DNA of 64,000 nucleotides from JBBDJB01 sp040880125 (GCA_040880125.1 JBBDJB010000052.1:186001-250000); one strand, 5' to 3'; shown: positions 9,361-18,239, numbered from the stretch's first letter. Notes: generated from the letters alone by a model not told the origin. Program-made: numbers and translations.

Positions 9361-10680
9361 CTATGGCAGCGGGATGTCGGACAGCTCGTACTCGATCGGC
9401 AACCTAGCGAATACCGTGGGCGTCTTGTAGACGAACGATAGCCCCTCGGGACCATCGGGAAGTTCGAACAGGAATGCCACGCCGACGTCGGTCTGCGTTT
9501 GCGCGGTTGTCTGAAATCCCTGCGGCTGGATCTTTTCGCCGTCCGCGGTTTCCAGATAGGCCTCGTTGTTGAACACCCATCCCCGGTGCGATTCCAGCGC
9601 GCCGGCCGCGTCCTCGTATCGCGCCCGCATTCGCACCTCCCAGATGTCGTTATTTTTGCGGACGTTCTCCACCAGTATCGTTGTCTTGCCCTTGCGCTGT
9701 TCGCTGCCGGAGGAGTCGGCAAGCTCGGCGAAGCGGAACTCCTCCACCTTGCCGGGAACGAGCGACTGGAATGTTCCGGTGAGCTTCATGATCTGCTGAA
9801 TGTCCCGCGGCGGCAGCTTCATCGGAATCGCGATCTCCACGGCGGTTGAACCTCGCTGAACGGGCACTTCCATCACCGCCTGGCCGTCGGCGAACGCCAG
9901 CGGCTCGCCCCGAGCGTCAACGGCGATTAACGTCTCGAGCGGTTGGGCGATGGCGATCGGATGCACGCGCGGCTCCCAGGCAATCTCCAGCACCAGGTCG
10001 ATCGAATCGCCTTCTCGGCTGCGAAGGTCGCGCTGCGCCGTGATCCGCGCCGGCTCGATGCGGAAGATGCCGCTGTACGACGCGCGGCCAAGCCGCGGCA
10101 GTTGGTTGGGAAGCGTGCCCACCAGGGCCAGTCCCTCCTTGCCCGCAAAGTGGTACGTGGTCATGCCCGCCGCGTCCAGCATTTCGTCCATGGCGCGCCA
10201 GTAAGGCGTTTGCTCGAAGGTGAGAGTCAGTTCGGGGTCGGGGGCCTGTTGGCCGAACTGACCACGATAGTCGATCAGTGGGTTTCCCGTCTGCTCTTCG
10301 ATCGTAGTGAGAATCTCCGAGAGCGGCATCTGCCTCGCCTGGAGCGTTATCTGCGTGGGCTGCAGACTTTGCTGCGCCTGATTCGCAAGCAGGGTCTGCC
10401 GAATTCGATCGAGCCGATGGGCGACTTCGGCTGACATTTCGGCGTCCGCAGTGGGCAGGTGCGCGAGCACGGTTGGCCCCATTTCGATTAGTCGGGCCTC
10501 GGCGGCGTCGCGCGTGGCAAGCTGCGGATCATCGAGCTGGCGGACCAGGCGGCGAACTTCCGGCGCCTGTTGCGGATCGTCCTCTTGTGCCATGGCGAGA
10601 GACCACGCCGCCAAAATCAGCCCAATCGCGACAAATGCTCGCCCGGCCATTTCGAGGGCCGTCACGGCTACTGTTGTCAT
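9361..10680 (-). CDS. Secreted protein with HEAT-like and secretin/TonB short-N-terminal-like segments
   Basis: The 439-residue protein has an N-terminal hydrophobic segment ending in AWSLAMAQ (about residues 12-32), a likely signal peptide. It is followed by a HEAT-like helical part (VRRLVRQLDDPQLATRDAAEARLIEMG). Residues about 115-200 (ITLQARQMPLSEILTTIEEQTG) look like the STN domain found in secretins and FecA-type receptors. The rest is beta-rich and mentions no known motif. It is probably periplasmic. The start is the ATG at 10680; a Met ten residues inside would still leave the signal peptide. It converges with the preceding TPR-like gene across 25 bases. The function is unknown. Confidence 0.8.
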   Translation of the reverse strand: MTTVAVTALEMAGRAFVAIGLILAAWSLAMAQEDDPQQAPEVRRLVRQLDDPQLATRDAAEARLIEMGPTVLAHLPTADAEMSAEVAHRLDRIRQTLLANQAQQSLQPTQITLQARQMPLSEILTTIEEQTGNPLIDYRGQFGQQAPDPELTLTFEQTPYWRAMDEMLDAAGMTTYHFAGKEGLALVGTLPNQLPRLGRASYSGIFRIEPARITAQRDLRSREGDSIDLVLEIAWEPRVHPIAIAQPLETLIAVDARGEPLAFADGQAVMEVPVQRGSTAVEIAIPMKLPPRDIQQIMKLTGTFQSLVPGKVEEFRFAELADSSGSEQRKGKTTILVENVRKNNDIWEVRMRARYEDAAGALESHRGWVFNNEAYLETADGEKIQPQGFQTTAQTQTDVGVAFLFELPDGPEGLSFVYKTPTVFARLPIEYELSDIPLP

Positions 10681-11018
10681 TACTTAATACCTCGTGTGAG
10701 CTGTGAGTAGCTCGGGGCCGCCCGCATGGTGGCAGTCGAGAACCTCCTGTCGCGACTAGCCGATGCGGCTATCCGACACTCGATTTTACCGCATCGGCCG
10801 GGCCGTTTCATTCGAAAACCTGTGGGCCGGCCGGCCGCTGCCCGCCGAGCCGCCGCCGGTTTCTGACCTAGACTTACGTGGCCCTCTCGGGCGCCGTCGG
10901 TCGCATCGGCTCTCGATTCGCCGCCTGCGGCACGATTCACCGATACTGCAACCGCTGAGGCTTGGTGCCAATGTCGTCCGCCGCCCCTATTGCCTGTCCG
11001 CTATGGATCAACAGCGTA
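10681..11018. other. Divergent intergenic region, no gene seen
   Basis: The region lies between the starts of the STN-like gene (minus strand) and the DUF1570 gene (plus strand), so it should contain both promoters. Short frames here do not resemble proteins. I see no clear promoter hexamers or repeats beyond a GGCCGGCCGG run near 10830. Confidence 0.4.
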
Positions 11019-12152
11019 ATGATGCCGTCTGATTCCGCCAGTCAGCACTGGTTACGGCACCCGAAACGGAGGAGTCTTGCGCTGGTGATGGCGCTGTGCG
11101 GTGGTGTCGGCGTCTGTGGACCGCTCGCGCGGGCGGTGGAGCCGGAATTCATGGTCAAGGCCGAGGTGGCTGGCGAGTTTCTGGAAGGCAAGCCACTGGC
11201 CTGGTCCGACCAGCGCGTGTTTCTGCTATCGCGAGACGGGCGACTGGTTGACTTCAGCCCCGCAGAGGCCCGCGATTACCGACAATCAGCCCCCCGCTTC
11301 TTCAGCTACTCGACCGCCGAAATGCGTTCGCAACTCTACGAAGAGTTTGGGCACGACATCGACATCAGCGGCACGGGTCATTACCTGGTCGTGCATCCAC
11401 GCGGACAGAAGGACCAGTGGGCCCAGCGTTTTGAGGATCTCTACCGATCATTCTGCCACTACTTCCGCGTCCGCGGGCTGAAGCTGGCCGAGCCAAAATA
11501 TCCACTGGTGGCGGTCGTGTTCCGCAATCGCGAGCAGTACGAGCAGTACGCCGAGCAAACTGGTTCAACCCTCGGGCCGAACATGCTCGGGCATTACTCG
11601 CCGCGCACCAATCGGATTGCCTTGTTCGACATCACCGGTGGCGACGCATCCCAGGATTGGGCGACCAACGCCACGACAATCATTCACGAAGCGACGCATC
11701 AGACCGCCTTCAATGCCGGCGTTCACAGCCGCTTCACGGAAGTGCCGCGGTGGGTTTCCGAAGGATTGGCCACCATGTTCGAGGCGCCCGGCGTCTGGAG
11801 CTTTGCCTCGCATAGTTCTCGGCGCGACCGGGTGAGTCGCGAACAACTAGCGGCTTTCCGGGAGTACGCGGCCCAGCGCCGTGAAGCGGGCGCCATGCAG
11901 GACCTGATCGTCTCCGACCAACTCTTTCGCCGCGACGTCTACGGTGCCTATGCCGAGGCGTGGGCCTTGTCCTTCTACCTGTCCGAGACGCGTTCGCACG
12001 ACTATGGCCGCTACCTGCAACGAACCGCCGACCGGGAGCAATTCAGGGAGTATCCCCCGGAAGAGCGTCTCCAGGACTTCCAACAGTCGTTCGGTGACGA
12101 TCTGAAAATGCTGGAGGTGCAGTACCTTCGCTGGATCAAGGAGTTGAAGTAG
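11019..12152 (+). CDS. Secreted DUF1570-family putative metalloprotease
   Basis: The 377-residue protein starts at one of two adjacent ATG codons (11019 or 11022). It has an N-terminal signal segment (RRSLALVMALCGGVGVCGPLARA). The central part carries IIHEATHQTAF, a HExxH zinc site, followed about 20 residues later by WVSEGLATMFEAPG. That Glu-containing helix is usual for gluzincin-type peptidase MA-like enzymes. The DUF1570 family is common in planctomycetes, and proteolysis has not been shown to my knowledge. It is predicted to act outside the cytoplasm. Earlier in-frame starts to 10962 would put extra residues before the signal peptide and are less likely. It converges with the endonuclease V fusion gene. 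Confidence 0.85.
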   Translation: MMPSDSASQHWLRHPKRRSLALVMALCGGVGVCGPLARAVEPEFMVKAEVAGEFLEGKPLAWSDQRVFLLSRDGRLVDFSPAEARDYRQSAPRFFSYSTAEMRSQLYEEFGHDIDISGTGHYLVVHPRGQKDQWAQRFEDLYRSFCHYFRVRGLKLAEPKYPLVAVVFRNREQYEQYAEQTGSTLGPNMLGHYSPRTNRIALFDITGGDASQDWATNATTIIHEATHQTAFNAGVHSRFTEVPRWVSEGLATMFEAPGVWSFASHSSRRDRVSREQLAAFREYAAQRREAGAMQDLIVSDQLFRRDVYGAYAEAWALSFYLSETRSHDYGRYLQRTADREQFREYPPEERLQDFQQSFGDDLKMLEVQYLRWIKELK

Positions 12153-12164
12153 TTGACCTCCAAG

Positions 12165-12241
12165 GTGGCACAGACATTCCTGAATGTGCCCTTGAGTTGT
12201 TCCATACCCTTCACCGGCACAGACAGGAATGTCTGTGCCAC
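12165..12241. repeat. 18-bp perfect inverted repeat between convergent genes
   Basis: GTGGCACAGACATTCCTG at 12165-12182 is matched exactly by its reverse complement at 12224-12241, giving an 18-base stem with a 41-base loop. It lies between the ends of the DUF1570 gene and the endonuclease V gene. Each arm is a copy of the dispersed family seen at 1255, 1415, 14453, 29775, 29934 and 59740. A T-run is missing, so it is not a classic intrinsic terminator, though it could still block transcription. Confidence 0.85.
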
Positions 12242-12255
12242 GTGCGATCCTCTCT

Positions 12256-13260
12256 CTACTCCGCCATCGCCCCCGAGCGCCGGCGGGCTTCCTGCCGGCT
12301 GAGGCGATCGGCCCAATACAGCGGCTTGGGCAGTTTGTGGCCGTGCATCATCTCCTGCGTCAATTGAGCCGCCAAGTCGACGCTCATGCGATGTCCGGGC
12401 GACGCGTAGATTGGCTTACGGCTCTTATCGGTTGGCCACAGCGCCGCCCCGGTTGCCTGGGCGCCCTCGCGGACGTAACACCACTGGCCAGCCGGGAGCC
12501 GGTCCTCGTCCAGCCGGCCGCAAAGCAGCTTCTTCGTGACGCCGACGGTCGGCACGTCGGACGTGACGCCGAAACACGTGGCGATGCCCGCGTGTCGCTG
12601 ATGCAAAATGCCGCTTCCGTCGACGAGGTAAGCATCCGCCGCGAAGCCTGACTCCGTTGCCTTCTCCCACAGCGCCCACAGCAGCGGCAGTTCGCGAAAC
12701 GCCAGATACGTGGTCACGTAGGGGAATCGCACTTCGCCGGTTAGCGTCGTGGTCCAGATCACCTCGCGCGAGCCGCGGTCGAGAAGTACATAGGCCGCCA
12801 CCGCGCGACGCGGATTGACATACGAGATGTCCAGGCCCGCCACCGTCTCGAGTCGATGGGTCGGCGGTTGCTGCGAGTACTGCTCGACCATCGCCTGTTG
12901 AATCGACCGCAACTCGACCAGGGGGCGTTTCGAGCGAAAGGCCTCAAACCCGCTGCGTTCCAGATCGACCCGCCCGCCGGTAATTTGCACGCCCTCGGCG
13001 GCCAGGCGCGCGAGCTTGTCGTCCGAACTGCCAGCGATGTAAGCCGCACAACTGCCGTCCACCCGTACGACACGGTGACACGGGCAGCCGGGCGTATGCC
13101 GATGGTGCAAGACCCAATGTCCGACCCAGCGGGCGGCGATCCGATCGCCCAGCGCGGCCGCCAACCGGCCGTGCGTGGTCGCCTTGCCCTCAGGCACCTG
13201 GCCGAGCAGCGCCACTAGCGCCGACTCCAGGTCCGGGATTTGCGAGGCGGTGAGGAACAT
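12256..13260 (-). CDS. Fusion: alkylguanine-DNA alkyltransferase-like domain plus endonuclease V
   Basis: This 334-residue protein joins two DNA repair domains. Residues 1-100 resemble the DNA-binding domain of O6-alkylguanine-DNA alkyltransferase: GKATTHGRLAAALGD, AARWVG with the arginine finger at residue 44, and the acceptor motif PCHRV with Cys61. The Asn that usually precedes the motif is missing. Residues about 115-330 are endonuclease V, which nicks next to deoxyinosine. Its catalytic residues are all present: Asp144 (AGLDISY), Glu190 (LAFRE), Asp214 (LVDGSGILH) and Lys243 (VTKKLLCG), plus SPGHRMS. Fusions of this kind are known in Ferroplasma and relatives. It may repair alkylated and deaminated bases alike. 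Confidence 0.92.
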   Translation of the reverse strand: MFLTASQIPDLESALVALLGQVPEGKATTHGRLAAALGDRIAARWVGHWVLHHRHTPGCPCHRVVRVDGSCAAYIAGSSDDKLARLAAEGVQITGGRVDLERSGFEAFRSKRPLVELRSIQQAMVEQYSQQPPTHRLETVAGLDISYVNPRRAVAAYVLLDRGSREVIWTTTLTGEVRFPYVTTYLAFRELPLLWALWEKATESGFAADAYLVDGSGILHQRHAGIATCFGVTSDVPTVGVTKKLLCGRLDEDRLPAGQWCYVREGAQATGAALWPTDKSRKPIYASPGHRMSVDLAAQLTQEMMHGHKLPKPLYWADRLSRQEARRRSGAMAE

Positions 13261-13372
13261 ATCAGTAATGCGGCCCTGGACCGTTGGCGGGTTACCTATT
13301 GTATACTCTCATATCCGCTTGGCCGGTTCGGATGGGTTCAGCGGCATCGAGAGGTCGGCTGAAGACGATCAA

Positions 13373-13395
13373 CTGAATTCGTGCGAATTCAGCTA
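13373..13395. repeat. Palindrome CTGAATTC...GAATTCAG
   Basis: CTGAATTC and GAATTCAG flank a 4-base centre, followed by CTAG. This is a member of the GCTGAATTC family scattered through the window, lying 55 bases before the UDP-glucuronate decarboxylase start. Confidence 0.8.
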
Positions 13396-13450
13396 GCGTC
13401 GGACAGGCATCGCGAGAACGTACCCCGTTTCGCACAAGGATCTTTCACAC

Positions 13451-14425
13451 GTGGCTCGAATCAAGCGGATTCTGGTGACCGGCGGTGCCGGCTTTCTCGG
13501 CTCGCACCTCTGCGAGCGGCTCGTCGAACAGGGGCACGACATTATCTGCCTCGACAATTTCTTCACCAGTCAGAAGAGCAACGTGGTGCATCTGCTGCCG
13601 CTTCCGAACTTCGAGCTTATCCGGCACGACGTCACCCAGCCGATTTTCCTGGAAGTCGATGAAATCTACAACCTGGCCTGTCCGGCCGCTCCGGGCCACT
13701 ATCAATACAACCCGATCAAGACGATCAAGACCTCGGTGCTCGGGGCGATCCACACGCTCGGTATCGCGAAGCGGTGTCACGCAAAAATCCTTCAGGCCTC
13801 CACGAGCGAGATTTACGGCGATCCGGAAGTGCATCCCCAGCCGGAGTCGTACCGCGGAGCGGTCAACCCGATCGGCCCCCGCGCCTGCTACGACGAGGGA
13901 AAGCGGGTTGCAGAGACGCTGTTCATGGACTATCACCGTGCCAACGGTGTGAACATTCGCGTTGCTCGCATCTTCAACACCTATGGGCCGCGGATGCACC
14001 CGTTCGACGGCCGCGCGGTGTCGAACTTCATCCGCCAGGCGATCGAGGGCAAGGAGATCACCGTCTTCGGCGACGGTGCGCAAACCCGCTCGTTCTGCTA
14101 CCGCGACGACCTGGTGGAGGCGCTGATCCGACTGATGAACGCCCCGGACGAGGTCACCGGACCGATGAATCTCGGCAATCCCGGCGAATTCACGATCCTG
14201 GAATTGGCAAACGTTGTCCTGGAACTCGTGGGCAGTTCCGCAAAGCCGGTGTTCCGGCCGCTGCCGACCGACGACCCGATTCGCCGCCAGCCGGACATCG
14301 CCCTGGCCCGGCGGCAGCTCGACTGGGAGCCGCAGGTCCCGTTGCGGGAAGGGCTGGAGCGAACCATCGAGTGGTTTCGCTCGATCAATGTCCAGCAGTA
14401 CCGCCCGCCGACGCCGAACTTTTAA
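13451..14425 (+). CDS. UDP-glucuronate decarboxylase (UDP-xylose synthase), SDR family
   Basis: The 324-residue NAD-dependent enzyme probably converts UDP-glucuronate to UDP-xylose for surface glycans. It begins at a GTG (13451) and opens with the Rossmann motif TGGAGFLGSHLCERL. The catalytic set is intact: STSEIYGDPEVHPQPE and CYDEGKRVAETL, with Tyr and Lys four residues apart. ARIFNTYGPRMHPFDGRAVSNF and GDGAQTRSFCY are characteristic of the xylose-synthase branch. No signal peptide is visible. A palindromic repeat lies just upstream. The dispersed repeat GTGGCACAGCCATTCCTG follows at 14453. Confidence 0.93.
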   Translation: MARIKRILVTGGAGFLGSHLCERLVEQGHDIICLDNFFTSQKSNVVHLLPLPNFELIRHDVTQPIFLEVDEIYNLACPAAPGHYQYNPIKTIKTSVLGAIHTLGIAKRCHAKILQASTSEIYGDPEVHPQPESYRGAVNPIGPRACYDEGKRVAETLFMDYHRANGVNIRVARIFNTYGPRMHPFDGRAVSNFIRQAIEGKEITVFGDGAQTRSFCYRDDLVEALIRLMNAPDEVTGPMNLGNPGEFTILELANVVLELVGSSAKPVFRPLPTDDPIRRQPDIALARRQLDWEPQVPLREGLERTIEWFRSINVQQYRPPTPNF

Positions 14426-14452
14426 GCTCGCAACTCGGCCGAAGCGGCACCG

Positions 14453-14470
14453 GTGGCACAGCCATTCCTG
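14453..14470. repeat. Dispersed repeat GTGGCACAG-type, single copy
   Basis: The copy differs at one base (GCC for GAC) from the common core and is followed by ACTGTGCC, so it can fold on itself. It lies 28 bases after the decarboxylase stop. Confidence 0.7.
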
Positions 14471-14579
14471 ACTGTGCCTTTCCGTCCGTCCGCGCTGCCC
14501 GGTGGCTTCCCTTTTCGCTCTGGTTCATTTACTGTGAGATAGGCAGGCGAGCTGAACTTTCACCGAACGAGTCGACCCC

Positions 14580-15038
14580 GTGCACGAAGCCTTCATGCGA
14601 CTGGCCTACCAGGAAGCGCAGGCGGCAATGGCTGAGGATGAAGTGCCGGTCGGCGCGGTCATCGTCCACGGAGCTCGGGTGATCGCCTCGGCGCACAACC
14701 AGCGTGAACAGCTTCGCGACCCGACCGCGCACGCGGAAATGATCGCCATTACGCAGGCAGCCGAGTCGCTCGGCAGTTGGCGGCTGGAGGACTGCACGCT
14801 GTACGTCACACTGGAACCCTGCCCGATGTGTGCGGGCGCGATCCTGCAGGCCCGCATCCCGACGGTCGTCTACGGTGCGCCGGATCCCAAGGCTGGGGCC
14901 GTGCATACGCTGTTTCAATTGTTGAGCGACCCGCGGTTGAACCATCAGCCGCAGTTGGTGGCCGGAGTGATGTTGCAGCCTTGCGGCGAGATTCTAACCG
15001 AGTACTTTCGCGGCAAGCGTCAACTGGGAAAGAAATAA
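14580..15038 (+). CDS. tadA: tRNA-specific adenosine deaminase
   Basis: The 152-residue zinc enzyme converts adenosine 34 to inosine in tRNA-Arg(ACG), allowing wobble reading. The cytidine-deaminase-like signature is complete: HAEMIAI with the proton-shuttling Glu and first zinc ligand, then PCPMCAGAILQARIPTVVYGA with the two Cys ligands. The C terminus (LFQLLSDPRLNHQP...GVM) also fits TadA. The start is a GTG at 14580, because the product then begins MHEAFMRLAYQEA as in the family. The downstream lipoprotein gene starts 78 bases later. Confidence 0.95.
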   Translation: MHEAFMRLAYQEAQAAMAEDEVPVGAVIVHGARVIASAHNQREQLRDPTAHAEMIAITQAAESLGSWRLEDCTLYVTLEPCPMCAGAILQARIPTVVYGAPDPKAGAVHTLFQLLSDPRLNHQPQLVAGVMLQPCGEILTEYFRGKRQLGKK

Positions 15039-15115
15039 CGCAGCTACCCTGCGCTGGAGTAGGACGCCGGCAGGGGTCTGCACTTGCAACGGTTTCAAAC
15101 GCGAGGATTGGGAAG

Positions 15116-15991
15116 ATGGATACGAATCGCCCAGCGTCCGGCTCGGGTCGGATCTTGCACCGCAAGTCCTTGTCCTGCATTGCCATGCTGACGGTTGCAC
15201 TTTGCCTCGGCGTAACGTCGACGAGCGGGTGCCGCGGCGAAAATGCGCCGACCAAAGACGTCCCCGAACCGGCCAGTCCCAACGACGTGCCGGGCAGCCC
15301 TGGTGTGGAAAGCGAAGCGCAAGCCGCCGTTATCTCGCCCGCCGCCAGTCAGTCCGTGCCCGACGAGCAAGACAAGACAAGCAGCACGCAGCCGGAGAAT
15401 CAAAATGCGGGGGCGAAACAAAATGAAGAAGGTACCCCGCTGTTCGACGGCAAGTCCCTCGAAGGCTGGAAGGTCTCGGACTTCGCCGGCCACGGCGAGG
15501 TTCGCGTCGAAAACGGGCAATTGATTCTTCCCTGGGGGGAGGCGCTGACTGGAGTCACTTCAACACGTGAACTGCCCACCGAAGACTATGAAATTCACCT
15601 GGAGGCGATGCGCGTGGATGGCAGCGACTTTTTCTGTGGGCTTACGTTTCCCGTCGGAGACGATCCGGCGAGCCTGATCCTTGGCGGCTGGGGCGGCACG
15701 GTCGTCGGTGTTTCCAGCATCAACGGGAGTGATGCCAGCGAAAACGAGACGACCAAGTACATGAACTTCGACACCGGCAACTGGTACGCAGTCCGCCTCC
15801 GCGTGACTGAGCCGCGGATCGAGGCCTGGATCGGCGAGGAAAAGGTTGTCGAACTGGAGCGAGCCGGGCGGGAATTCTCCATCCGGCCGGAGGTCGAGCT
15901 CTCACGGCCGCTGGGCATCGCCTCCTGGCAGACCACCGCCGCGCTGCGGAACATCCGCCTCATCTCGTTGGCCGACGAAATGAAACCGTGA
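15116..15991 (+). CDS. Lipoprotein with DUF1080 (LamG-like, 3-keto-disaccharide hydrolase) domain
   Basis: The 291-residue protein starts at the ATG at 15116, with a basic N terminus and a hydrophobic stretch ending in the lipobox TSGC (Cys about residue 40). It should be lipid-anchored in the envelope. Residues about 50-105 are a Pro/Glu/Ser-rich spacer. Residues about 108-285 form the DUF1080 jelly-roll: GTPLFDGKSLEGWKVSDF, then LPTEDYEIHLEAMRV, and LGIASWQTTAALRNIRLI at the end. Members of this family are annotated as 3-keto-disaccharide hydrolases and are very abundant in planctomycetes. Here the substrate is unknown. Confidence 0.87.
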   Translation: MDTNRPASGSGRILHRKSLSCIAMLTVALCLGVTSTSGCRGENAPTKDVPEPASPNDVPGSPGVESEAQAAVISPAASQSVPDEQDKTSSTQPENQNAGAKQNEEGTPLFDGKSLEGWKVSDFAGHGEVRVENGQLILPWGEALTGVTSTRELPTEDYEIHLEAMRVDGSDFFCGLTFPVGDDPASLILGGWGGTVVGVSSINGSDASENETTKYMNFDTGNWYAVRLRVTEPRIEAWIGEEKVVELERAGREFSIRPEVELSRPLGIASWQTTAALRNIRLISLADEMKP

Positions 15992-16051
15992 CCAATGCAG
16001 CCCGCGGCACCGTGCATTGCTACCGCGCCGCCGGCAGTCGAAGATAGAATC

Positions 16052-17089
16052 ATGTCGCAACCAGTCGCTACTCGCCGAACGATCTCCATCCCGCGAGACG
16101 CGCATTACTCCCGCCAATACACGCCTGCCGCGCGTATCGTCGGGTGGTTCGCCATCGCCACCTTGCTCTTCACGACGGCCGTGGCACAGGCCTGGCAGCG
16201 AAGCGACAGCGAGCGGCCGAAGCGGGCGTTGCCGCCGAAGTGGAACGAGGACCTGATCGACGTCTTCTTTCCCGATGCACGCGAGCAACTCGTCGGCGAA
16301 CGGCCGGCCTCGCTGACGACGGGAGAGCTTGCAGAAGCGTCGGAAGACGCAGCGCCCGGCGCACGTACTCCGGCATCTTCCGCAGCCGCAGGCTCCGGCT
16401 GGTCGGGCTGGATCAGCGCAGCGGCTATCGAGGACGAAGTAAAGGCCAACCATCTGGCGTTGCGCGCCCTGGTGGAGTCGCCGGTTCAGTTCAAAGGGGG
16501 CGGTTACAAGCAGTGCCGGACGCGCTTCAGCGTGCTGGCCGTGATGCTGCAGGTCGCCGCTCGGTACGATGGCCAAGTCCGCTGGCAGGACCACGCCGCC
16601 GCGATGTCCGACCAGTTCGCCCGAGCGGGGTTCAACTGCAAAGTGGGAACCGATCCGACCTACCGCGAGGCGTCGCTTCGGGTGCAAGACCTGGAAATGC
16701 TCGTCCGCGGCGAGCGCGTGACGGCCCCGACGCCAGAGGGCGAGCGGCCTTGGCACCGCATTGCCGATCGCGCACCATTGATGCGGCGCGTCGACGCCGC
16801 CTTTATGCAGCGGATACGGCCGCACATCTCCGGCGAGCCGGGCTTTCGCGCCAAGTCCGAGGAGATCCTGCACGAGGCGCAGATCCTGGCCCTGCTGGCC
16901 GAGATCATCCACCAGCCGGGCTACGAATACTCAGACGACGAGGACTTTCAGTCGTACGCTCGGATGATGCGTGACGCGGCCGTGGAGTTGACCGAGGCGA
17001 CGCGCGGTCAGGACTTCGCCCAGGCCGCCGAAGCCGCGATCGGCATCGAGACCTCCTGCGTCGAGTGCCACGACCGCTTCCGCGGCTGA
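16052..17089 (+). CDS. Membrane-anchored or secreted cytochrome c'-like protein
   Basis: The 345-residue protein likely starts at 16052; 19 upstream in-frame codons look non-coding. One hydrophobic segment (IVGWFAIATLLFTTAVAQAW, about residues 30-50) serves as signal or anchor. The C terminus reads IETSCVECHDRFRG. This is a CxxCH heme site with the Cys-His-Asp-x-Phe-Arg end typical of cytochrome c', a four-helix fold. The middle part is helical and unlike known domains. It may bind c-type heme in the periplasm for electron or gas binding. It starts 61 bases after the DUF1080 gene, so the two may be co-transcribed. Confidence 0.78.
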   Translation: MSQPVATRRTISIPRDAHYSRQYTPAARIVGWFAIATLLFTTAVAQAWQRSDSERPKRALPPKWNEDLIDVFFPDAREQLVGERPASLTTGELAEASEDAAPGARTPASSAAAGSGWSGWISAAAIEDEVKANHLALRALVESPVQFKGGGYKQCRTRFSVLAVMLQVAARYDGQVRWQDHAAAMSDQFARAGFNCKVGTDPTYREASLRVQDLEMLVRGERVTAPTPEGERPWHRIADRAPLMRRVDAAFMQRIRPHISGEPGFRAKSEEILHEAQILALLAEIIHQPGYEYSDDEDFQSYARMMRDAAVELTEATRGQDFAQAAEAAIGIETSCVECHDRFRG

Positions 17090-17142
17090 GCGTTCGCTGC
17101 GAGTGCCGGGTCGAACACGCTAGCAGGCCGCAGCGATGCGTG

Positions 17143-18135
17143 CTACGCCAGCCACCACGTCGCGAAGCCAAAGTAGTAGCACAGCGTCGCGGTGTCGGCC
17201 AGCGCGAGCACGACCGGCCCGGAAGCGACCTTCGGGTCGCGCTGAAGCAGGCCTAAAATCCCCGGAATTAAGATCCCCAGTGCAGCGGCCGTCACGATGG
17301 AGAAGGCCATGCTGAGGAGGATCGACAATGCCACCGCTGGTATGCCCTGCCAAAACAAAGCCACGCCGCCAACCAAGCAACCGCTCGCAATTCCGATCAG
17401 TGCCCCGATCGGCACCTCGCGGACCAGCGACCGGAAGAGTGAACTGAAGTTGACGCGGGTCCCATGTTGCATTTGCAAGCTTAAAGTCAGCGACTGAATG
17501 CTCATGCTTTCGGCCAGTGCAAGCACCACGGGAATAAACAATGCCAGCACCAGCACCTTGTCCAGCACGTCTTGAAACAGACTTGTAATAAACGCGCACA
17601 GCAAGCCGCCTGCAATGTTGCATAACAGCCAGGGAAATCGTCGAGCGAACGCCGTGGGTAGATGGGCCTGCTGAACCTGGGCCAAACGTACGCCGATGAG
17701 TTGAAAAACATCCTCGCTCTCTTCGTACCGCGTTACATCGGAGATCTCGCTGGCATAAAGCTCGACGTCGATTACGCCGATAATCCGTCGCTCCGAGTCC
17801 ACGACCGGTAGGGCGAGCAGCCGGTGCATGATGAAAAACTCGCAGGCTTCCAGCACCGTGGCAGATTCCGGTAGGGCCACCACCTTGTGCACCATTACGT
17901 CTTCAATCCGCGTATCGGGTGGGTTCAGTAGCAGTCGGCGCGTGGGTACCACGCCGATGAGCCGGTCCTCATCATCCACCACGTAAAAATAGACGATGCG
18001 CTGAGCTTTCCCCTCGCGCTGGACCTGGGCCAGCGCCTCGCCGATTGTCTGATGGGCCGAGATTCGCACAAAGTCCGTGCGAATGTGTTCCAGAGCGCTC
18101 TGGTTGAGATGGTCGAGGGGCTGTACAGCGGTCAT
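17143..18135 (-). CDS. mgtE: MgtE-family magnesium transporter lacking the N-terminal domain
   Basis: The 330-residue protein has two CBS domains (about residues 25-145, with GVVPTRRLLLNPPDTRIEDVM and LPVVDSERRIIGVIDVELY). Five transmembrane helices of the MgtE channel follow, including LALFIPVVLALAESMSIQSLTLS and the last pore helix ADTATLCYYFGFATWWLA. Canonical MgtE is about 450 residues and begins with a helical N domain that senses magnesium; here the protein begins almost directly with CBS. Magnesium uptake is still the best guess. The ATG at 18135 is used. It lies downstream of the glycerophosphodiesterase and unknown genes on the same strand. Confidence 0.85.
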   Translation of the reverse strand: MTAVQPLDHLNQSALEHIRTDFVRISAHQTIGEALAQVQREGKAQRIVYFYVVDDEDRLIGVVPTRRLLLNPPDTRIEDVMVHKVVALPESATVLEACEFFIMHRLLALPVVDSERRIIGVIDVELYASEISDVTRYEESEDVFQLIGVRLAQVQQAHLPTAFARRFPWLLCNIAGGLLCAFITSLFQDVLDKVLVLALFIPVVLALAESMSIQSLTLSLQMQHGTRVNFSSLFRSLVREVPIGALIGIASGCLVGGVALFWQGIPAVALSILLSMAFSIVTAAALGILIPGILGLLQRDPKVASGPVVLALADTATLCYYFGFATWWLA

Positions 18136-18239
18136 GCGGGCTCCTGTCCGCGAGTTTTTTCTTTGTGCTGGCCGGAATCTCCTTGGGAATGGTTCTAATC
18201 GTAGTTCCGCGATACCGCAATGGTCTCCAGTGAAACCGT

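Noticed and set aside
14777..15115. Extended start of the DUF1080 lipoprotein inside tadA
   Set aside because: The longer frame overlaps tadA and would hide the lipoprotein signal; the ATG at 15116 is right before it.
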